Origin: Roseobacter sp.
Lineage (GTDB): Bacteria; Pseudomonadota; Alphaproteobacteria; Rhodobacterales; Rhodobacteraceae
DNA: 64,000 nucleotides
Direction of reading: 5' to 3'
NCBI GenBank assembly: GCA_002731875.1
Contig: PCCY01000019.1
Location: 1-64,000, forward strand
Shown here: one piece after another, positions 46,797-56,241 of the stretch
Layout: the number at the start of each line of letters is the position of its first letter
How positions within the stretch are numbered: the stretch's first letter is position 1
Notes under the pieces: model-generated
The model's database searches: none
Seen by the model: the letters and a program-made list of their open reading frames with translations, nothing else
What the model was told of the DNA's origin: nothing
Made by a program: the position numbers and the translations under genes

Positions 46797-48196
46797 AAAA
46801 GCACAGCCGCCGCGAGCCCCAAAAAGGCAAAGAACCCGACGACATCCGTCACGGTCGTCACAAATGCGCCCGATGCCAATGCAGGGTCGACACCGATACG
46901 TTCCAGCAAAATCGGGATACCCGTACCGGCCAGACCGGCAACCACCATATTTACCACCATCGCCGTCGCGATCACATAGCCAAGGGCAGGCGATCCAAAC
47001 CAGATGAACCCGACGATTGCCATGATGACGGCAAATATCAGCCCGTTGACCAGCCCGACCAGACATTCGCGGCGGATAACTCTCCACACGTTGGAACCGG
47101 TAAGGTCGCGGGTCGCAATCGCCCGCACGGCAACGGTCAGGCTCTGCGTGCCTGCATTGCCCCCCATCGACGCAACGATCGGCATCAGGACAGCCAGCGC
47201 CACAATCTGCGCGATCGCGACCTCGAACTGGGCGATCACCAGCGACGCGGCAATCGCTGTGACCAGATTGACGGCCAGCCAAGGCAGGCGCTGTTTGGTG
47301 GTTTCGATGACGCGGTCAGAGAGCGACCCCTCCCCGACACCCGCAAGGCGCAGGATGTCTTCTTCGTGTTCTTCATCCAGCACAGACATCGCATCATCTA
47401 TGGTAATCACACCGATCAACCGGCCCTCGTCATCTACCACCGGGGCAGAGATCAGGTGATACTGGTTAAAGGCATAAGCCACGTCGCCCTCGTCGCGCAG
47501 GGCGGGAATGACCTGAAAGGTCTCCTCGAGGATATCACGAAGCGGCGTATTGCGCTTCGACCGCATCAGCTTGCCCAAAGTTACGTTGCCCACCGGGTGC
47601 AGGCGCGGGTTTACCATCACGATGTGATAGAACTGATCCGGCAGGTCCTCCTCGGGGGTGGCGCGCAAATGGTCAATCGCCTCGCCTACGGTCCAATGTT
47701 CAGGGGCCATCACGACCTCGCGTTGCATCAGGCGACCAGCCGAATATTCGGGGTATGTCAGCGCCTGCTCAACCGCGACCCTGTCGGCATCTTCCAAGGC
47801 ACCCAAGATAGACGCGGCCTGTGCATCCTCTAGATCTTCGATCAGGTCAACGACATCATCGCTGTCCATGTCGCGAACCGCATCCGACAGAACTTCCGGC
47901 GTCAGAATGGCAATGACTTCTTCACGGATCGATTCGTCGAGTTCCGACAGGATCTCACCGTCGAACTCCCGATCGTAAAGACGGATCAGCTTGGTCCGTT
48001 CAAATCCACTGATTTGCTCAAGAAGGTCCGCGATATCCGCTGCGTGCAACGGCTCCATCAATTCGGTCAGCTTCGCGGCATCGTCGATCTCGACCGCATA
48101 GAGGATGGAATCCACCGCCCGCTTGTTCAGCTTGTAGGCTTCGGAATCATCGTCAGCATCGGCGGCCAGTTCGAATTCCTGAGGTTCGTCTACCAT
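46793..48196 (-). CDS. mgtE: Magnesium transporter MgtE
   Basis: About 467 aa. An N-terminal helical MgtE_N domain (EPLHAADIADLLEQISG, followed by DMDSDDVVDLIEDLEDAQ) is followed by two CBS domains (the second in SAPVVDDEGRLIGVITIDDAM) and five C-terminal TM helices with PIVASMGGNAGTQSLTVAVRA, the MgtE pore signature. It senses and imports Mg2+. GGGAG lies five bases before the chosen ATG; an upstream frame reaching 48352 gives a non-conserved leader. The gap to the divergent guaD gene is about 118 bp, too short for a large Mg riboswitch. Confidence 0.95.
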   Translation of the reverse strand: MVDEPQEFELAADADDDSEAYKLNKRAVDSILYAVEIDDAAKLTELMEPLHAADIADLLEQISGFERTKLIRLYDREFDGEILSELDESIREEVIAILTPEVLSDAVRDMDSDDVVDLIEDLEDAQAASILGALEDADRVAVEQALTYPEYSAGRLMQREVVMAPEHWTVGEAIDHLRATPEEDLPDQFYHIVMVNPRLHPVGNVTLGKLMRSKRNTPLRDILEETFQVIPALRDEGDVAYAFNQYHLISAPVVDDEGRLIGVITIDDAMSVLDEEHEEDILRLAGVGEGSLSDRVIETTKQRLPWLAVNLVTAIAASLVIAQFEVAIAQIVALAVLMPIVASMGGNAGTQSLTVAVRAIATRDLTGSNVWRVIRRECLVGLVNGLIFAVIMAIVGFIWFGSPALGYVIATAMVVNMVVAGLAGTGIPILLERIGVDPALASGAFVTTVTDVVGFFAFLGLAAAVLL

Positions 48197-48313
48197 GGCT
48201 GCTCCCGTTTGTTGTTGGCTCAGACCATATGCGCGGCAAGCAACGGTTACAATGGCGTGAAAATCAGCATCAAGCCGATTGTCCCTGTCAAAGATGGCCC
48301 TTAGACAGGTGCC

Positions 48314-49606
48314 ATGACAAAAACGAACCTTCTGCTGGGCCAGACCCTGCATTTTTCAGGCAACCCGATGACAACGTCATGGGAAGACACGGTGCGGATC
48401 GACAGCGCGGGCGGGGTGCTGGTCGCGGCGGGCAAGATCATCGCCGTCGGCCCTGCCTCGGCCTTGCGATCCGCGCATCCCGAAGCAACAGTTCACGACT
48501 ATGGCGATGCGCTGCTCTGCCCCGGTTTCGTCGACGCCCACGTGCACTATCCACAAACCGCAATCATCGCCAGTTGGGGCAAACGACTGATCGACTGGCT
48601 TAACAGCTACACCTTCCCCGAAGAAATGCGCCTGGCCGATCCGCATTATGCAGCGCGGATCGCCGGGCGGTACCTGGATCTGACGTTGGACCACGGCACC
48701 ACCACCGTCTGTAGTTTTGCCACTGTCGCGCCTCACAGCGTTGACGCGATATTCACCGCCGCCGCGCAGCGGGGTCAACGCGTCGTCGCTGGCAAAACCT
48801 GCATGGACCGCAATGCCCCCGAAGGCCTGCGCGACACGGCACAATCCGCCTACGATGACAGCAAGACACTGATCGAACGCTGGCACGGCAAGGGACGCGC
48901 CGGTTATGCCATCACCCCGCGCTTCACGCCGACCTCGACCCCGGACCAGCTTGCGGCCTTGGGAGCCCTTTGGGCCGAGCACCCGGACTGCCTGATGCAA
49001 ACCCACCTGAGCGAACAATTGGACGAAATCGCCTGGGTCCGCGATCTTGTGCCAGGCGCGCGCGACTACCTCGACACCTACGAGGAACACGGGTTGATCG
49101 GGGAACGCGCCCTGTTCGGCCACGCCATCCACCTGGAACCACGTGAACTGGACCGTTTGGCAGAAACCGGTGCCGCTGTCGTTCACTGTCCGACATCAAA
49201 CACATTCATCGGATCGGGCCTGTTCGATATGGCCAAACTCGCCTCCCGGCAGATCCCCGTGGGGCTGGCGACCGACACAGGCGGTGGCTCATCTTTCTCG
49301 ATGCTGCGAACCATGGCCGCCGCCTATGAAATCGGACAGCTTCGCGGCACCCCGCTGCACGCAGCCCAGCTGATCTGGCTGGCAACGGCCGGCTCGGCGC
49401 GCAGCCTTCATTTGCACGATAAAATCGGCAGCCTGACCCCGGGGCTCGAGGCGGATATCACCGTGCTCGACCTTGCTTCGACCCCCGCTATCGAACAACG
49501 TAGCGCAAATGCCAATTCAGTCTGGGACAGGCTATTTGCCACGATCATGATGGGCGACGACCGCGCGGTCCAATCGGTCTGGGTCAACGGGCGAAAACGT
49601 CCCTGA
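48314..49606 (+). CDS. guaD: Guanine deaminase
   Basis: GuaD turns guanine into xanthine. The 430-aa amidohydrolase shows the zinc site PGFVDAHVHYPQ, then QTHLSEQ, FGHAIHLEP and the Asp in LATDTGGGSSFSM, with the guanine-deaminase-specific FPEEMRLAD and GSGLFDMAKL blocks. It is divergent from mgtE. A repeat of the dispersed type starts eight bases after the stop. The 8-oxoguanine-deaminase-like enzyme encoded about 0.5 kb further on suggests a purine salvage neighbourhood. Confidence 0.94.
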   Translation: MTKTNLLLGQTLHFSGNPMTTSWEDTVRIDSAGGVLVAAGKIIAVGPASALRSAHPEATVHDYGDALLCPGFVDAHVHYPQTAIIASWGKRLIDWLNSYTFPEEMRLADPHYAARIAGRYLDLTLDHGTTTVCSFATVAPHSVDAIFTAAAQRGQRVVAGKTCMDRNAPEGLRDTAQSAYDDSKTLIERWHGKGRAGYAITPRFTPTSTPDQLAALGALWAEHPDCLMQTHLSEQLDEIAWVRDLVPGARDYLDTYEEHGLIGERALFGHAIHLEPRELDRLAETGAAVVHCPTSNTFIGSGLFDMAKLASRQIPVGLATDTGGGSSFSMLRTMAAAYEIGQLRGTPLHAAQLIWLATAGSARSLHLHDKIGSLTPGLEADITVLDLASTPAIEQRSANANSVWDRLFATIMMGDDRAVQSVWVNGRKRP

Positions 49607-49614
49607 TCCTGCTG

Positions 49615-49645
49615 TTCATTTTGCCAGATAAACTCCCCACGCCGG
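49615..49645 (+). repeat. Dispersed intergenic repeat, copy 4
   Basis: TTCATTTTGCC, AGATAAACTCC and CCACGCCGG parallel the copy near 59.6 kb (TTCATTTTGCC, AAATAAACTCCC, GCCGGAGG). It begins nine bases after the guaD stop codon. Confidence 0.65.
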
Positions 49646-49709
49646 TCACGTTGACAACCTGCTTTCAAAACCAGGGCCATCAGCGCAAAGCAGATACCGC
49701 TTCCCAAGG

Positions 49710-50135
49710 CTAACATGGCGCGCCGAGAACCATCGCCCATATTCGCCCTGGTCCCCGCGCCAGCCCGAACGCCACCGCTTTACCGCTTGTCAGATTCTTG
49801 TAATGCCCCGGTGATGCGGCCCAACCCTGCATGACCTGATTCAGATCGCGCTGCCCCTTGGCAATGTTTTCCGCGACGAAACACCACTCATAGCCTTGGT
49901 TGCGCACTCGATCACCGACGGTTTCTCCGTTACGCCCCTCATGGGCGAAATAGCCATGCTTGGCCATGTCCAGCGCATGAACTCTGGCAGCAGCCTCGAG
50001 CCTGGATGAATAAACCAGCCCTGCACGACCCTTCGCCGCGCGTATCTCGTTCACGATCCGGGTCGCCTCTGGATCAGCAAGACCAAATGATGCGGTGGCG
50101 AGGGTCAACGCGAAACCAACAATCAAGCTTTTCAT
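49710..50135 (-). CDS. CAP/SCP-domain exported protein
   Basis: About 141 aa with a signal peptide (MKSLIVGFALTLATASFG). The CAP (SCP/PR1) fold is seen in IVNEIRAAKGRAGLVYSSRL, AARVHALDMAKHGYFAHEG (with the family His and Glu), and VMQGWAASPGHYKNLTS, FGLARGPGRIWAMVLG. It is small for the family. Its ATG overlaps the stop of the amidohydrolase gene (ATGA), so they share a transcript, though no functional link is apparent. Confidence 0.88.
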   Translation of the reverse strand: MKSLIVGFALTLATASFGLADPEATRIVNEIRAAKGRAGLVYSSRLEAAARVHALDMAKHGYFAHEGRNGETVGDRVRNQGYEWCFVAENIAKGQRDLNQVMQGWAASPGHYKNLTSGKAVAFGLARGPGRIWAMVLGAPC

Positions 50136-51472
50136 AGACAGTCCTTCAGAGCCTGGGCGAGCTTGTTTTGCCTCGCGATCAGCGCCGGCAGGTCGATGGT
50201 ACATATCTGCCTGTCGCGCACCACCCTGCGTCCCTCAACCAACAGGTCCCGAACGGTCGTGGGGCCGGCAAGAAGCAGCGCAGCTGGGTCCCAGCTCCCC
50301 GCAGATTCTATCCCGCTGACGTCCCAGATTGCGATATCCGCGCGCGCTCCGACGGCGATACGGCCACATTCCGGGCGTCCCAGAATATCGGCACCGCCAC
50401 GGGTGGCAAGCTCCAGCGCTTCGCGGGCGCTCATGGCATCCGCGCCGTTTGCCACCCTTTGCAACAGCATCGCCTGGCGCGCTTCGGCGATCAAATTTCC
50501 TGCATCGTTGCTGGCCGATCCGTCCACGCCGATGCCGACGGGGACGCCTCGGTCTCGCATGGCGCGAACTGGTGCGATCCCCGACCCAAGCCGACAGTTG
50601 GAACATGGGCAGTGCGCAACGCCGGTTCGGGTTGCCGCAAACAGATCAATTTCGCTCTGGTCCAGCTTGACGCAATGGGCAAGCCAAACATCTGACCCGA
50701 CCCATTCCAGATCCTGCACATATTGGCCGGGCCGACAGCCAAAGGTTTCAAGTGAATAGGCGATGTCCTGATCGTTTTCCGCCAGGTGCGTGTGCAACAT
50801 GACGGCTTTGTCTCTTGCAAGAATTGCGGCGTCACGCATCAGATCGCGGCTGACCGAGAACGGCGAACAGGGCGCGACCCCGACCCGGCACATAGAAGAG
50901 GCCGCCGTGTCGTGAAACCTGTCGATGACCCTGACACAATCTTCCAAAATCGCGGCTTCGGTTTCGACCAGATGATCCGGCGGCAAGCCGCCGTTGCTTT
51001 CACCTATGCTCATCGCGCCGCGTGTCGGGTGAAACCGCATGCCGATCTCTGCGGCGGCATAGATGGTGTCGTCGATGCTGGTACCGTTTGGATACAGGTA
51101 AAGATGGTCCGAGCTGAACGTGCATCCAGAAAGCGCCAGCTCGGCCAGCCCGACCTGTGCCGATACAAACATATGGTCCGGCGTGAATCTGGCCCAGATC
51201 GGGTACAGCGTTTTCAACCATCCGAAAAGCAAGGCATCCTGGCCGCCCGGCACCGCGCGGGTCAAGGTTTGGAATAGGTGATGATGTGTATTTACCAAGC
51301 CTGGCGTTACGACACAGCCCGCTGCGTCCAATGTCTCGCCGGTCGTGACAAGGCCCTGCCCGATCGCCGCGATCTCTCCGTCACGGATCAACACATCGCC
51401 ATTCGAAAGCTCACGGCGCGTATCATCCATCGTCAGGATATGCCCGGCGTTTCGGATCAGCAGTTCAATCAT
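50132..51472 (-). CDS. 8-oxoguanine deaminase-like amidohydrolase
   Basis: About 446 aa, in the AtzB/TrzN/8-oxoguanine deaminase branch of amidohydrolases. Metal and catalytic sites are seen in GLVNTHHHLFQTLTRAVP, MLHTHLAEND, WLAHCVKLD and GVGVDGSASNDAGNLI-type (GIGVDGSASND). The start overlaps the hisN-like stop by four bases (ATGA), which supports the ATG rather than a GTG nine bases upstream. 8-Oxoguanine deaminase would yield urate from oxidised guanine; the exact substrate is inferred from resemblance only. Confidence 0.85.
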   Translation of the reverse strand: MIELLIRNAGHILTMDDTRRELSNGDVLIRDGEIAAIGQGLVTTGETLDAAGCVVTPGLVNTHHHLFQTLTRAVPGGQDALLFGWLKTLYPIWARFTPDHMFVSAQVGLAELALSGCTFSSDHLYLYPNGTSIDDTIYAAAEIGMRFHPTRGAMSIGESNGGLPPDHLVETEAAILEDCVRVIDRFHDTAASSMCRVGVAPCSPFSVSRDLMRDAAILARDKAVMLHTHLAENDQDIAYSLETFGCRPGQYVQDLEWVGSDVWLAHCVKLDQSEIDLFAATRTGVAHCPCSNCRLGSGIAPVRAMRDRGVPVGIGVDGSASNDAGNLIAEARQAMLLQRVANGADAMSAREALELATRGGADILGRPECGRIAVGARADIAIWDVSGIESAGSWDPAALLLAGPTTVRDLLVEGRRVVRDRQICTIDLPALIARQNKLAQALKDCL

Positions 51473-52275
51473 CGCGGACACGATCCCAGCACAGCCAGCG
51501 CCTGCGCGTGGATGTCGGCATTGGCAGCAGCGACCGTACGCCCGCCATTATGGGCCGGGCCCCCTTGCCAATCGGTCACAACGCCCCCCGCGGCCTGAAC
51601 CACAGCGATAGGTGCCTGGATGTCATAAGGTTGCAATCCGGCCTCGATCACCAGATCGATCTGGCCCGCCGCCACCAAACCGTATGCGTAGCAATCCATC
51701 CCATATCGGGTAAGCCTTGCCTGGCGCGATACCTCGGCAAACGCTGTCGCCTCGTCGCGCGTACCCACTTCGGGAAACGTCGTCATGACAGTGGCCTGGG
51801 ACAAATCGCGTGCAGCCCGCGTTACCAGCGCGGTTTTTCCCGCAGGGCCGGTCAATTCGGCCCATGACGGCGTTCCGACAAAACGTTCACCGATATAGGG
51901 CTGGTCAATGATCCCAAAAAACGGCCCCTCGGCGTCGCCCAGCGCGATCAGAACACCCCAGGTCGGCGTTCCCGATACAAACCCTCGGGTTCCGTCGATC
52001 GGGTCAAGCACCCACGTCAGACCCGACGTCCCGGACAAGGCACCGTATTCTTCCCCCAGAACCGCGTCCCGAGGGCGCTCTCGCGCAAGTATCTCGCGCA
52101 TTACACGTTCTGCTTCACGATCCGCGATAGTCACCGGATCATAGCCACCGGCCAGCTTGTTGTCCGCGACAAGATCAGCCCTGCGAAAAAACGGCAGTGT
52201 GGCGGCGCGCGCCGCATCGGCCAGCAAATGCCCTACCCGCAAGACGTCGGGATCAAAATGAGTGCTTTTATTCAT
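51469..52275 (-). CDS. hisN: Histidinol-phosphatase / inositol-phosphatase family protein
   Basis: The 268-aa protein is a member of the inositol monophosphatase family. Metal-site motifs are GEEYG and VLDPIDGTRGFVSGTPTWG; the late GMDCYAYGLVAAGQIDLVIE with QPYDIQAPIAVVQAAGG is closer to the HisN subgroup than to SuhB, so histidinol phosphate dephosphorylation is likely but not certain. It is first in a three-gene overlapping run with the amidohydrolase and the CAP protein. Confidence 0.85.
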   Translation of the reverse strand: MNKSTHFDPDVLRVGHLLADAARAATLPFFRRADLVADNKLAGGYDPVTIADREAERVMREILARERPRDAVLGEEYGALSGTSGLTWVLDPIDGTRGFVSGTPTWGVLIALGDAEGPFFGIIDQPYIGERFVGTPSWAELTGPAGKTALVTRAARDLSQATVMTTFPEVGTRDEATAFAEVSRQARLTRYGMDCYAYGLVAAGQIDLVIEAGLQPYDIQAPIAVVQAAGGVVTDWQGGPAHNGGRTVAAANADIHAQALAVLGSCPR

Positions 52276-52331
52276 GTAACCGGCCTGAAGTTTCGCCCTA
52301 CGGTTACAACATCAGATGGTAATGTACAGCC

Positions 52332-52706
52332 TCAAGCCACATCGCTCAGCACGCGGGCAAGCTCGAACAAGCGGCGCCGCTGGTTTTCAGGTATCGCGTA
52401 ATAAGACCGTACAAGGTCCATCGCTTCCTTGTCGCCGACCAGATCGGCCGGCACATTCGACGGGGTTGAGCCCGCGTTGACTTTTTCGTTTTCTATGCCT
52501 TCAAAGAAATGGGCCACATCAATATCGAGCGCATCCGCTATTTCCCACAAACGCGAAGCACTGACCCGGTTGGCCCCTGTTTCGTATTTTTGGATTTGCT
52601 GGAACTTAATGCCAACCATTTCAGCAAGCTTTTGCTGGGTCATGCCCACCAACCAGCGACGCTGACGGATACGTTGCCCTACGTGAACATCTACTTTGTG
52701 CGGCAT
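52332..52706 (-). CDS. XRE-family transcriptional regulator
   Basis: The 124-aa protein has an N-terminal lambda-repressor-type HTH (VGQRIRQRRWLVGMTQQKLA, IKFQQIQKYETGANRVSASR), followed by FFEGIE and a helical tail (LVRSYYAIPENQRRRLFELA). This is the layout of the small Rhodobacterales regulators related to SinR/ClgR-like XRE proteins. AGGAAAG precedes the ATG; a TTG one codon upstream is possible. It is transcribed away from the AT-rich gap on its upstream side. Target genes cannot be told. Confidence 0.9.
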   Translation of the reverse strand: MPHKVDVHVGQRIRQRRWLVGMTQQKLAEMVGIKFQQIQKYETGANRVSASRLWEIADALDIDVAHFFEGIENEKVNAGSTPSNVPADLVGDKEAMDLVRSYYAIPENQRRRLFELARVLSDVA

Positions 52707-53594
52707 CAATTTTCTTTCCTGACAAAAGCGCGTAGATTTGCGCTATTCGTTACTTTCACAAGAAACAGCCCTTAAGATCAGACAATTTCCAAACTGGGGT
52801 GCAACTTACAAATTTAAGCTTCATGCGCAAACGAAATGAAAGTGGACGACTGTCCAATATTTTCCAGAGTTTCCGCGCATCAGAATCATCGTACGTTGCA
52901 ACAACAACTAAGTTTACACCTTATCCGTGCGATTAGGTTAGCAATGATTTACTCCTCCGCAAAAAAGAACTTCTTTCATTCATGCAAATTAGTTCAAGTT
53001 TTCTATGATATTGTCCAAGCTTTCGGTTCGTTGACGCAAAGTCAGGCCTACCGGGCCAGACAATTATTCTGGAAACACACTGTTTCAAAATTAATCTACA
53101 ATATTCCCCCGACGATTGAATAAACTTTACGTCGCAATGTTGGATGAAACAGTTTTCCTGAGTAATTTCCTCAAATTTAGCGCCGTCCAAGCGATTTTCG
53201 AGTCATATCAGGGAATCATACCGTATTCCCCTGACTTTGACGTTTATGATTACACGCCGGAATCTAAAAATTACCGGCACCTTCATGGATATCGCAAAAA
53301 CGCGGGTGCAGCTATTTCGGCTCAGCGGCCATGTTTGCCGGAAAACCGCATAAATGGTAAATTACGTCCACTGCCAGTCATTTATGGATACAGGCCACCC
53401 GACAACCCGTTCGCTCGGCATTAGCTTGTGAAAGCTCACAATGCTCCGTATGTGACACTAGTAAGAAGAACGATAACTTGATATATTTTATGTATCAAAA
53501 ACTCTTGAAAACATTGACTCCTGTCACGATATTCAAGGCAATACCGAGGTCGGACAATCCGCTTCGCAACTCTTGTACCAATTGGAGGACATTC
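52707..53594. other. AT-rich 0.9-kb gap without a recognisable gene
   Basis: This stretch is clearly AT-richer than its neighbours: two 60-base lines that I counted (from 52921 and from 53101) have 22 and 24 G+C. It contains open frames of about 85-100 codons (for instance 52836-53123 and 53116-53424 plus, 52933-53190 minus), but none shows a domain, clear ribosome site or GC-3 bias. An imperfect palindrome TCAGGGAAT/ATTCCCCTGA stands at 53208-53234. It holds the upstream control regions of the XRE and Bax-inhibitor genes, and could also hide a small RNA or a decayed acquired gene. Confidence 0.6.
53426..53441. promoter_or_regulatory. Palindrome TTGTGA-AAGC-TCACAA, possible operator
   Basis: Perfect 6-bp arms around AAGC. 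The half-site resembles that of CRP/FNR-type proteins, but the 4-base spacer is shorter than the CRP standard. It lies about 155 bp upstream of the Bax-inhibitor gene start within the AT-rich gap. Confidence 0.4.
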
Positions 53595-54371
53595 ATGGTC
53601 GACGTGAACACCATCCGGTCCGCAGCCGGAACCCGCGCCGCCGCTATCGACGAAGGGCTGCGCGCCCACATGAACAAAGTGTATGGCACCATGTCGATCG
53701 GCATGTTGATTACCTTTGCAGCAGCTTGGGCCATTTCTGGTCTCGCTGTCACGACTGACCCGTCCGCTGCCGCTGCGCAGATCGGTACTGGCAAATACCT
53801 GACATCGTTCGGATCGGCGCTATACATGTCGCCGCTGAAGTGGGTCGTGATGTTCGCCCCTCTCGCCTTTGTCTTCGGTCTTGGCGCAGCCATGAACAGG
53901 ATTTCGGCGGCTACGGCGCAGACATTGTTCTATGCGTTCGCGGCGGTAATGGGCGTTTCGATCAGTTCGATCTTTCTGGTATTCACCGGTTACTCGATCA
54001 TCCAGATCTTCCTCGTGACCTCGATCGCCTTTGCCGGTTTGTCTCTTTGGGGTTATACAACCAAAAAGGACATCTCGGGCTGGGGTAGCTTCCTGATCAT
54101 GGGCGTTATCGGTCTGGTCGTTGCATCAATCGTCAACATCTTTCTCGGGTCGCCAGCACTGGTGTTCGCAATTTCGGCCATCGGTGTGCTGATCTTCGCA
54201 GGTCTGACCGCCTATGACACCCAGAATATCAAGAACACCTATCTTGCCCATGCGCAGCACGGTGATCAGGAATGGTTGCAAAAGTCGGGGATCATGGGCG
54301 CGCTGAGCCTGTACCTGAACTTTATCAACATGTTCATGATGCTGTTGCAGCTGTTCGGCAATCGCGAATAA
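53595..54371 (+). CDS. Bax inhibitor-1/YccA family membrane protein
   Basis: The 258-aa protein has seven predicted TM helices. The start VDVNTIRSAAGTRAAAIDEG and TMSIGMLITFAAAWAISGLA, then the TGYSIIQIFLVTSIAFAGLS segment, and the acidic C-terminal pair in GLTAYDTQNIKNTYLAHAQ (the BI-1 pH/Ca2+ sensing Asp region) are family features. It probably conducts or leaks Ca2+ or modulates membrane proteases, as YccA does FtsH. GGAGG lies six bases before the chosen ATG. A terminator follows; the gene is monocistronic. Confidence 0.93.
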   Translation: MVDVNTIRSAAGTRAAAIDEGLRAHMNKVYGTMSIGMLITFAAAWAISGLAVTTDPSAAAAQIGTGKYLTSFGSALYMSPLKWVVMFAPLAFVFGLGAAMNRISAATAQTLFYAFAAVMGVSISSIFLVFTGYSIIQIFLVTSIAFAGLSLWGYTTKKDISGWGSFLIMGVIGLVVASIVNIFLGSPALVFAISAIGVLIFAGLTAYDTQNIKNTYLAHAQHGDQEWLQKSGIMGALSLYLNFINMFMMLLQLFGNRE

Positions 54372-54411
54372 GTCTATCTGCCAGTTCGCAGAATGACCAA
54401 GCTACGGTCTG

Positions 54412-54448
54412 ACGCCTATCGGAATTCCTTCCGGTAGGCGTTTTTATT
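54412..54448 (+). terminator. Intrinsic terminator after the Bax-inhibitor gene
   Basis: ACGCCTATCGG pairs with CCGGTAGGCGT at ten of eleven positions around an eight-base loop, followed by TTTTTATTT. It begins 41 bases after the stop codon. Confidence 0.9.
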
Positions 54449-54597
54449 TGCAATGATGAATGTTGAGGCTGATCAAACAGTATGCCTGACGACCGTCGCA
54501 CCAACGCGGGAGTGTGCCGCCTAGCGCAGTAAGCAACGATGTGTAAGGCGCGTCGCTGCGTGCGGAAGCCGGAAACAGTCGATTCAAGAAGCTCGGG

Positions 54598-55287
54598 TCA
54601 AACCGCGACATCGAACAACTGACCTACCCCTGCGGTAAACACCATCGCAACCGCCCCCCATGTCACGGCTCGCAGGATAGCGGGTCGCATCGGTGCCCCG
54701 CCCAGCTTGGCACCGCTGCCCCCAAGAAGCGCCAGCGCCAAGGTCGCCACAACCGCGATCGGGAGGACAGCAGCCCCTTGCGGCGCAAGCAATGCAGCCA
54801 ATAACGGAAATATTCCACCGACGGCAAAGGCCAACGCCGATGCCCCGGCCGCCTGAAGTGGATCTGCCTGACCTGCAAGCCCAAACATCCCCAGCTCCTC
54901 GCGGGCATGGGCGGCAAGCGCGTCATGGTCGGTCAACTGGGTCGCGACCCTCATGGCCAGTTTTGCTTCGACGCCGCGACTTTCGAGCCCCCCGGCCAGT
55001 TCCTCGAGCTCGTAATCGGGGTCTTCCTCAAGAGCGATCCGTTCACGCTCCAGATCGGCAGCCTCAACATCAGCCTGGGCCGAGACCGACACATATTCCC
55101 CCGCCGCCATGGACAGGGCACCGGCTGTAAGGCCGGCAAAGCCGGTAAGGGCGACACTGCCCGAAGCCATGCCCGCAGCGGCAACACCGACCAGCAAGCT
55201 GGAAATTGAAACGATACCGTCATTGGCCCCAAGAACGGCGGCACGAAGCCAATTGCTGCGATTGATATAGTGACCTTCTTTGGGCAT
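54598..55287 (-). CDS. VIT1/CCC1-family Fe2+/Mn2+ transporter
   Basis: The 229-aa protein has the CCC1/VIT1 signature: NWLRAAVLGANDGIVSISSL at the first TM helix, then ALSMAAGEYVSVSAQADVEA, an acidic cytoplasmic segment (LEEDPDYELEELAGGLESRG) thought to bind metal, and three C-terminal TM helices. Members move Fe2+ or Mn2+ across membranes, probably for detoxification here. Single gene on the minus strand; no metal regulator or Fur-like box was noted. Confidence 0.92.
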   Translation of the reverse strand: MPKEGHYINRSNWLRAAVLGANDGIVSISSLLVGVAAAGMASGSVALTGFAGLTAGALSMAAGEYVSVSAQADVEAADLERERIALEEDPDYELEELAGGLESRGVEAKLAMRVATQLTDHDALAAHAREELGMFGLAGQADPLQAAGASALAFAVGGIFPLLAALLAPQGAAVLPIAVVATLALALLGGSGAKLGGAPMRPAILRAVTWGAVAMVFTAGVGQLFDVAV

Positions 55288-55387
55288 CGCATGGCTTTCT
55301 AGACAGAAATGCTACAATTCGTGGAGGCACTACGCAAAAGACCACACTCTCGAGGTGCGGTCCTGCTATCACATTGTCGGAAAGATC

Positions 55388-55555
55388 TTACTTGATCTTG
55401 CCTTCTTTGTATTCAACGTGCTTGCGAATAACGGGGTCATACTTTTTGATGACCATCTTTTCGGTCATGGTACGCGCGTTTTTCTTTGTGACGTAGAAAT
55501 GGCCTGTGCCCGCGGACGAGTTCAGACGGATCTTGATCGTGGTTGGCTTCGCCAT
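55388..55555 (-). CDS. rpmG: 50S ribosomal protein L33
   Basis: The gene encodes 55 residues and translates to [16 protein letters not shown], then [18 protein letters not shown], ending YKEGKIK. This is the L33 sequence without the Cys4 zinc ribbon, i.e. the zinc-independent form. The ATG follows CAGGAGAA with proper spacing. It lies downstream of the RNase P RNA gene on the same strand. Confidence 0.96.
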   Translation of the reverse strand: MAKPTTIKIRLNSSAGTGHFYVTKKNARTMTEKMVIKKYDPVIRKHVEYKEGKIK

Positions 55556-55728
55556 AGTCGTTCTCCTGCAACGACGAGCAGGCCGTTGATCGACCGGTAC
55601 TCGTGAAATCCTGAGTTTTGGGTTCTAGCCACGCCTGCGCCCGAGTCAACCGCTATTTCAAAAAGCAGCACGAAACAGCGCGTAAAAATTCAGTTTTCCG
55701 AGAGTAATTTCCATATGAGGTTCCCAAA

Positions 55729-56143
<415 letters not shown>

Positions 56144-56196
56144 GCGCAGACCTAGCGGTAAAGATCAACGCGGGTCAATCGGTTTCGTAGGGAGGA

Positions 56197-56229
56197 GGCC
56201 TCCGGCGGGGATTTAAGGCCATTTGGAAG
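56197..56229 (-). repeat. Dispersed intergenic repeat, copy 5
   Basis: On the minus strand: CTTCCAAATGGCC, TTAA, then ATCCCCGCCGGAGGCC. It differs at about one position from copy 1 near 10.0 kb. It lies between the amidase gene stop and the rnpB 5' end, directly after the gene 3' end. Confidence 0.78.
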
Positions 56230-56241
56230 CCGGTGCCGCAT

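Noticed and set aside
46797-47282. Upstream extension of the cyclo-ligase frame
   Set aside because: It runs over the mgtE 3' end in another frame, and the GTG overlapping the mgtE stop gives the normal 190-residue enzyme.
48197-48313. Possible Mg2+ riboswitch ahead of mgtE
   Set aside because: The divergent gap to guaD is only about 118 bp and shows no M-box-like conserved structure.
52836-53424. Two overlapping plus-strand frames of about 95 and 102 codons in the AT-rich gap
   Set aside because: No ribosome site, domain or codon bias; the second starts with TTG. Kept only as part of the gap description.
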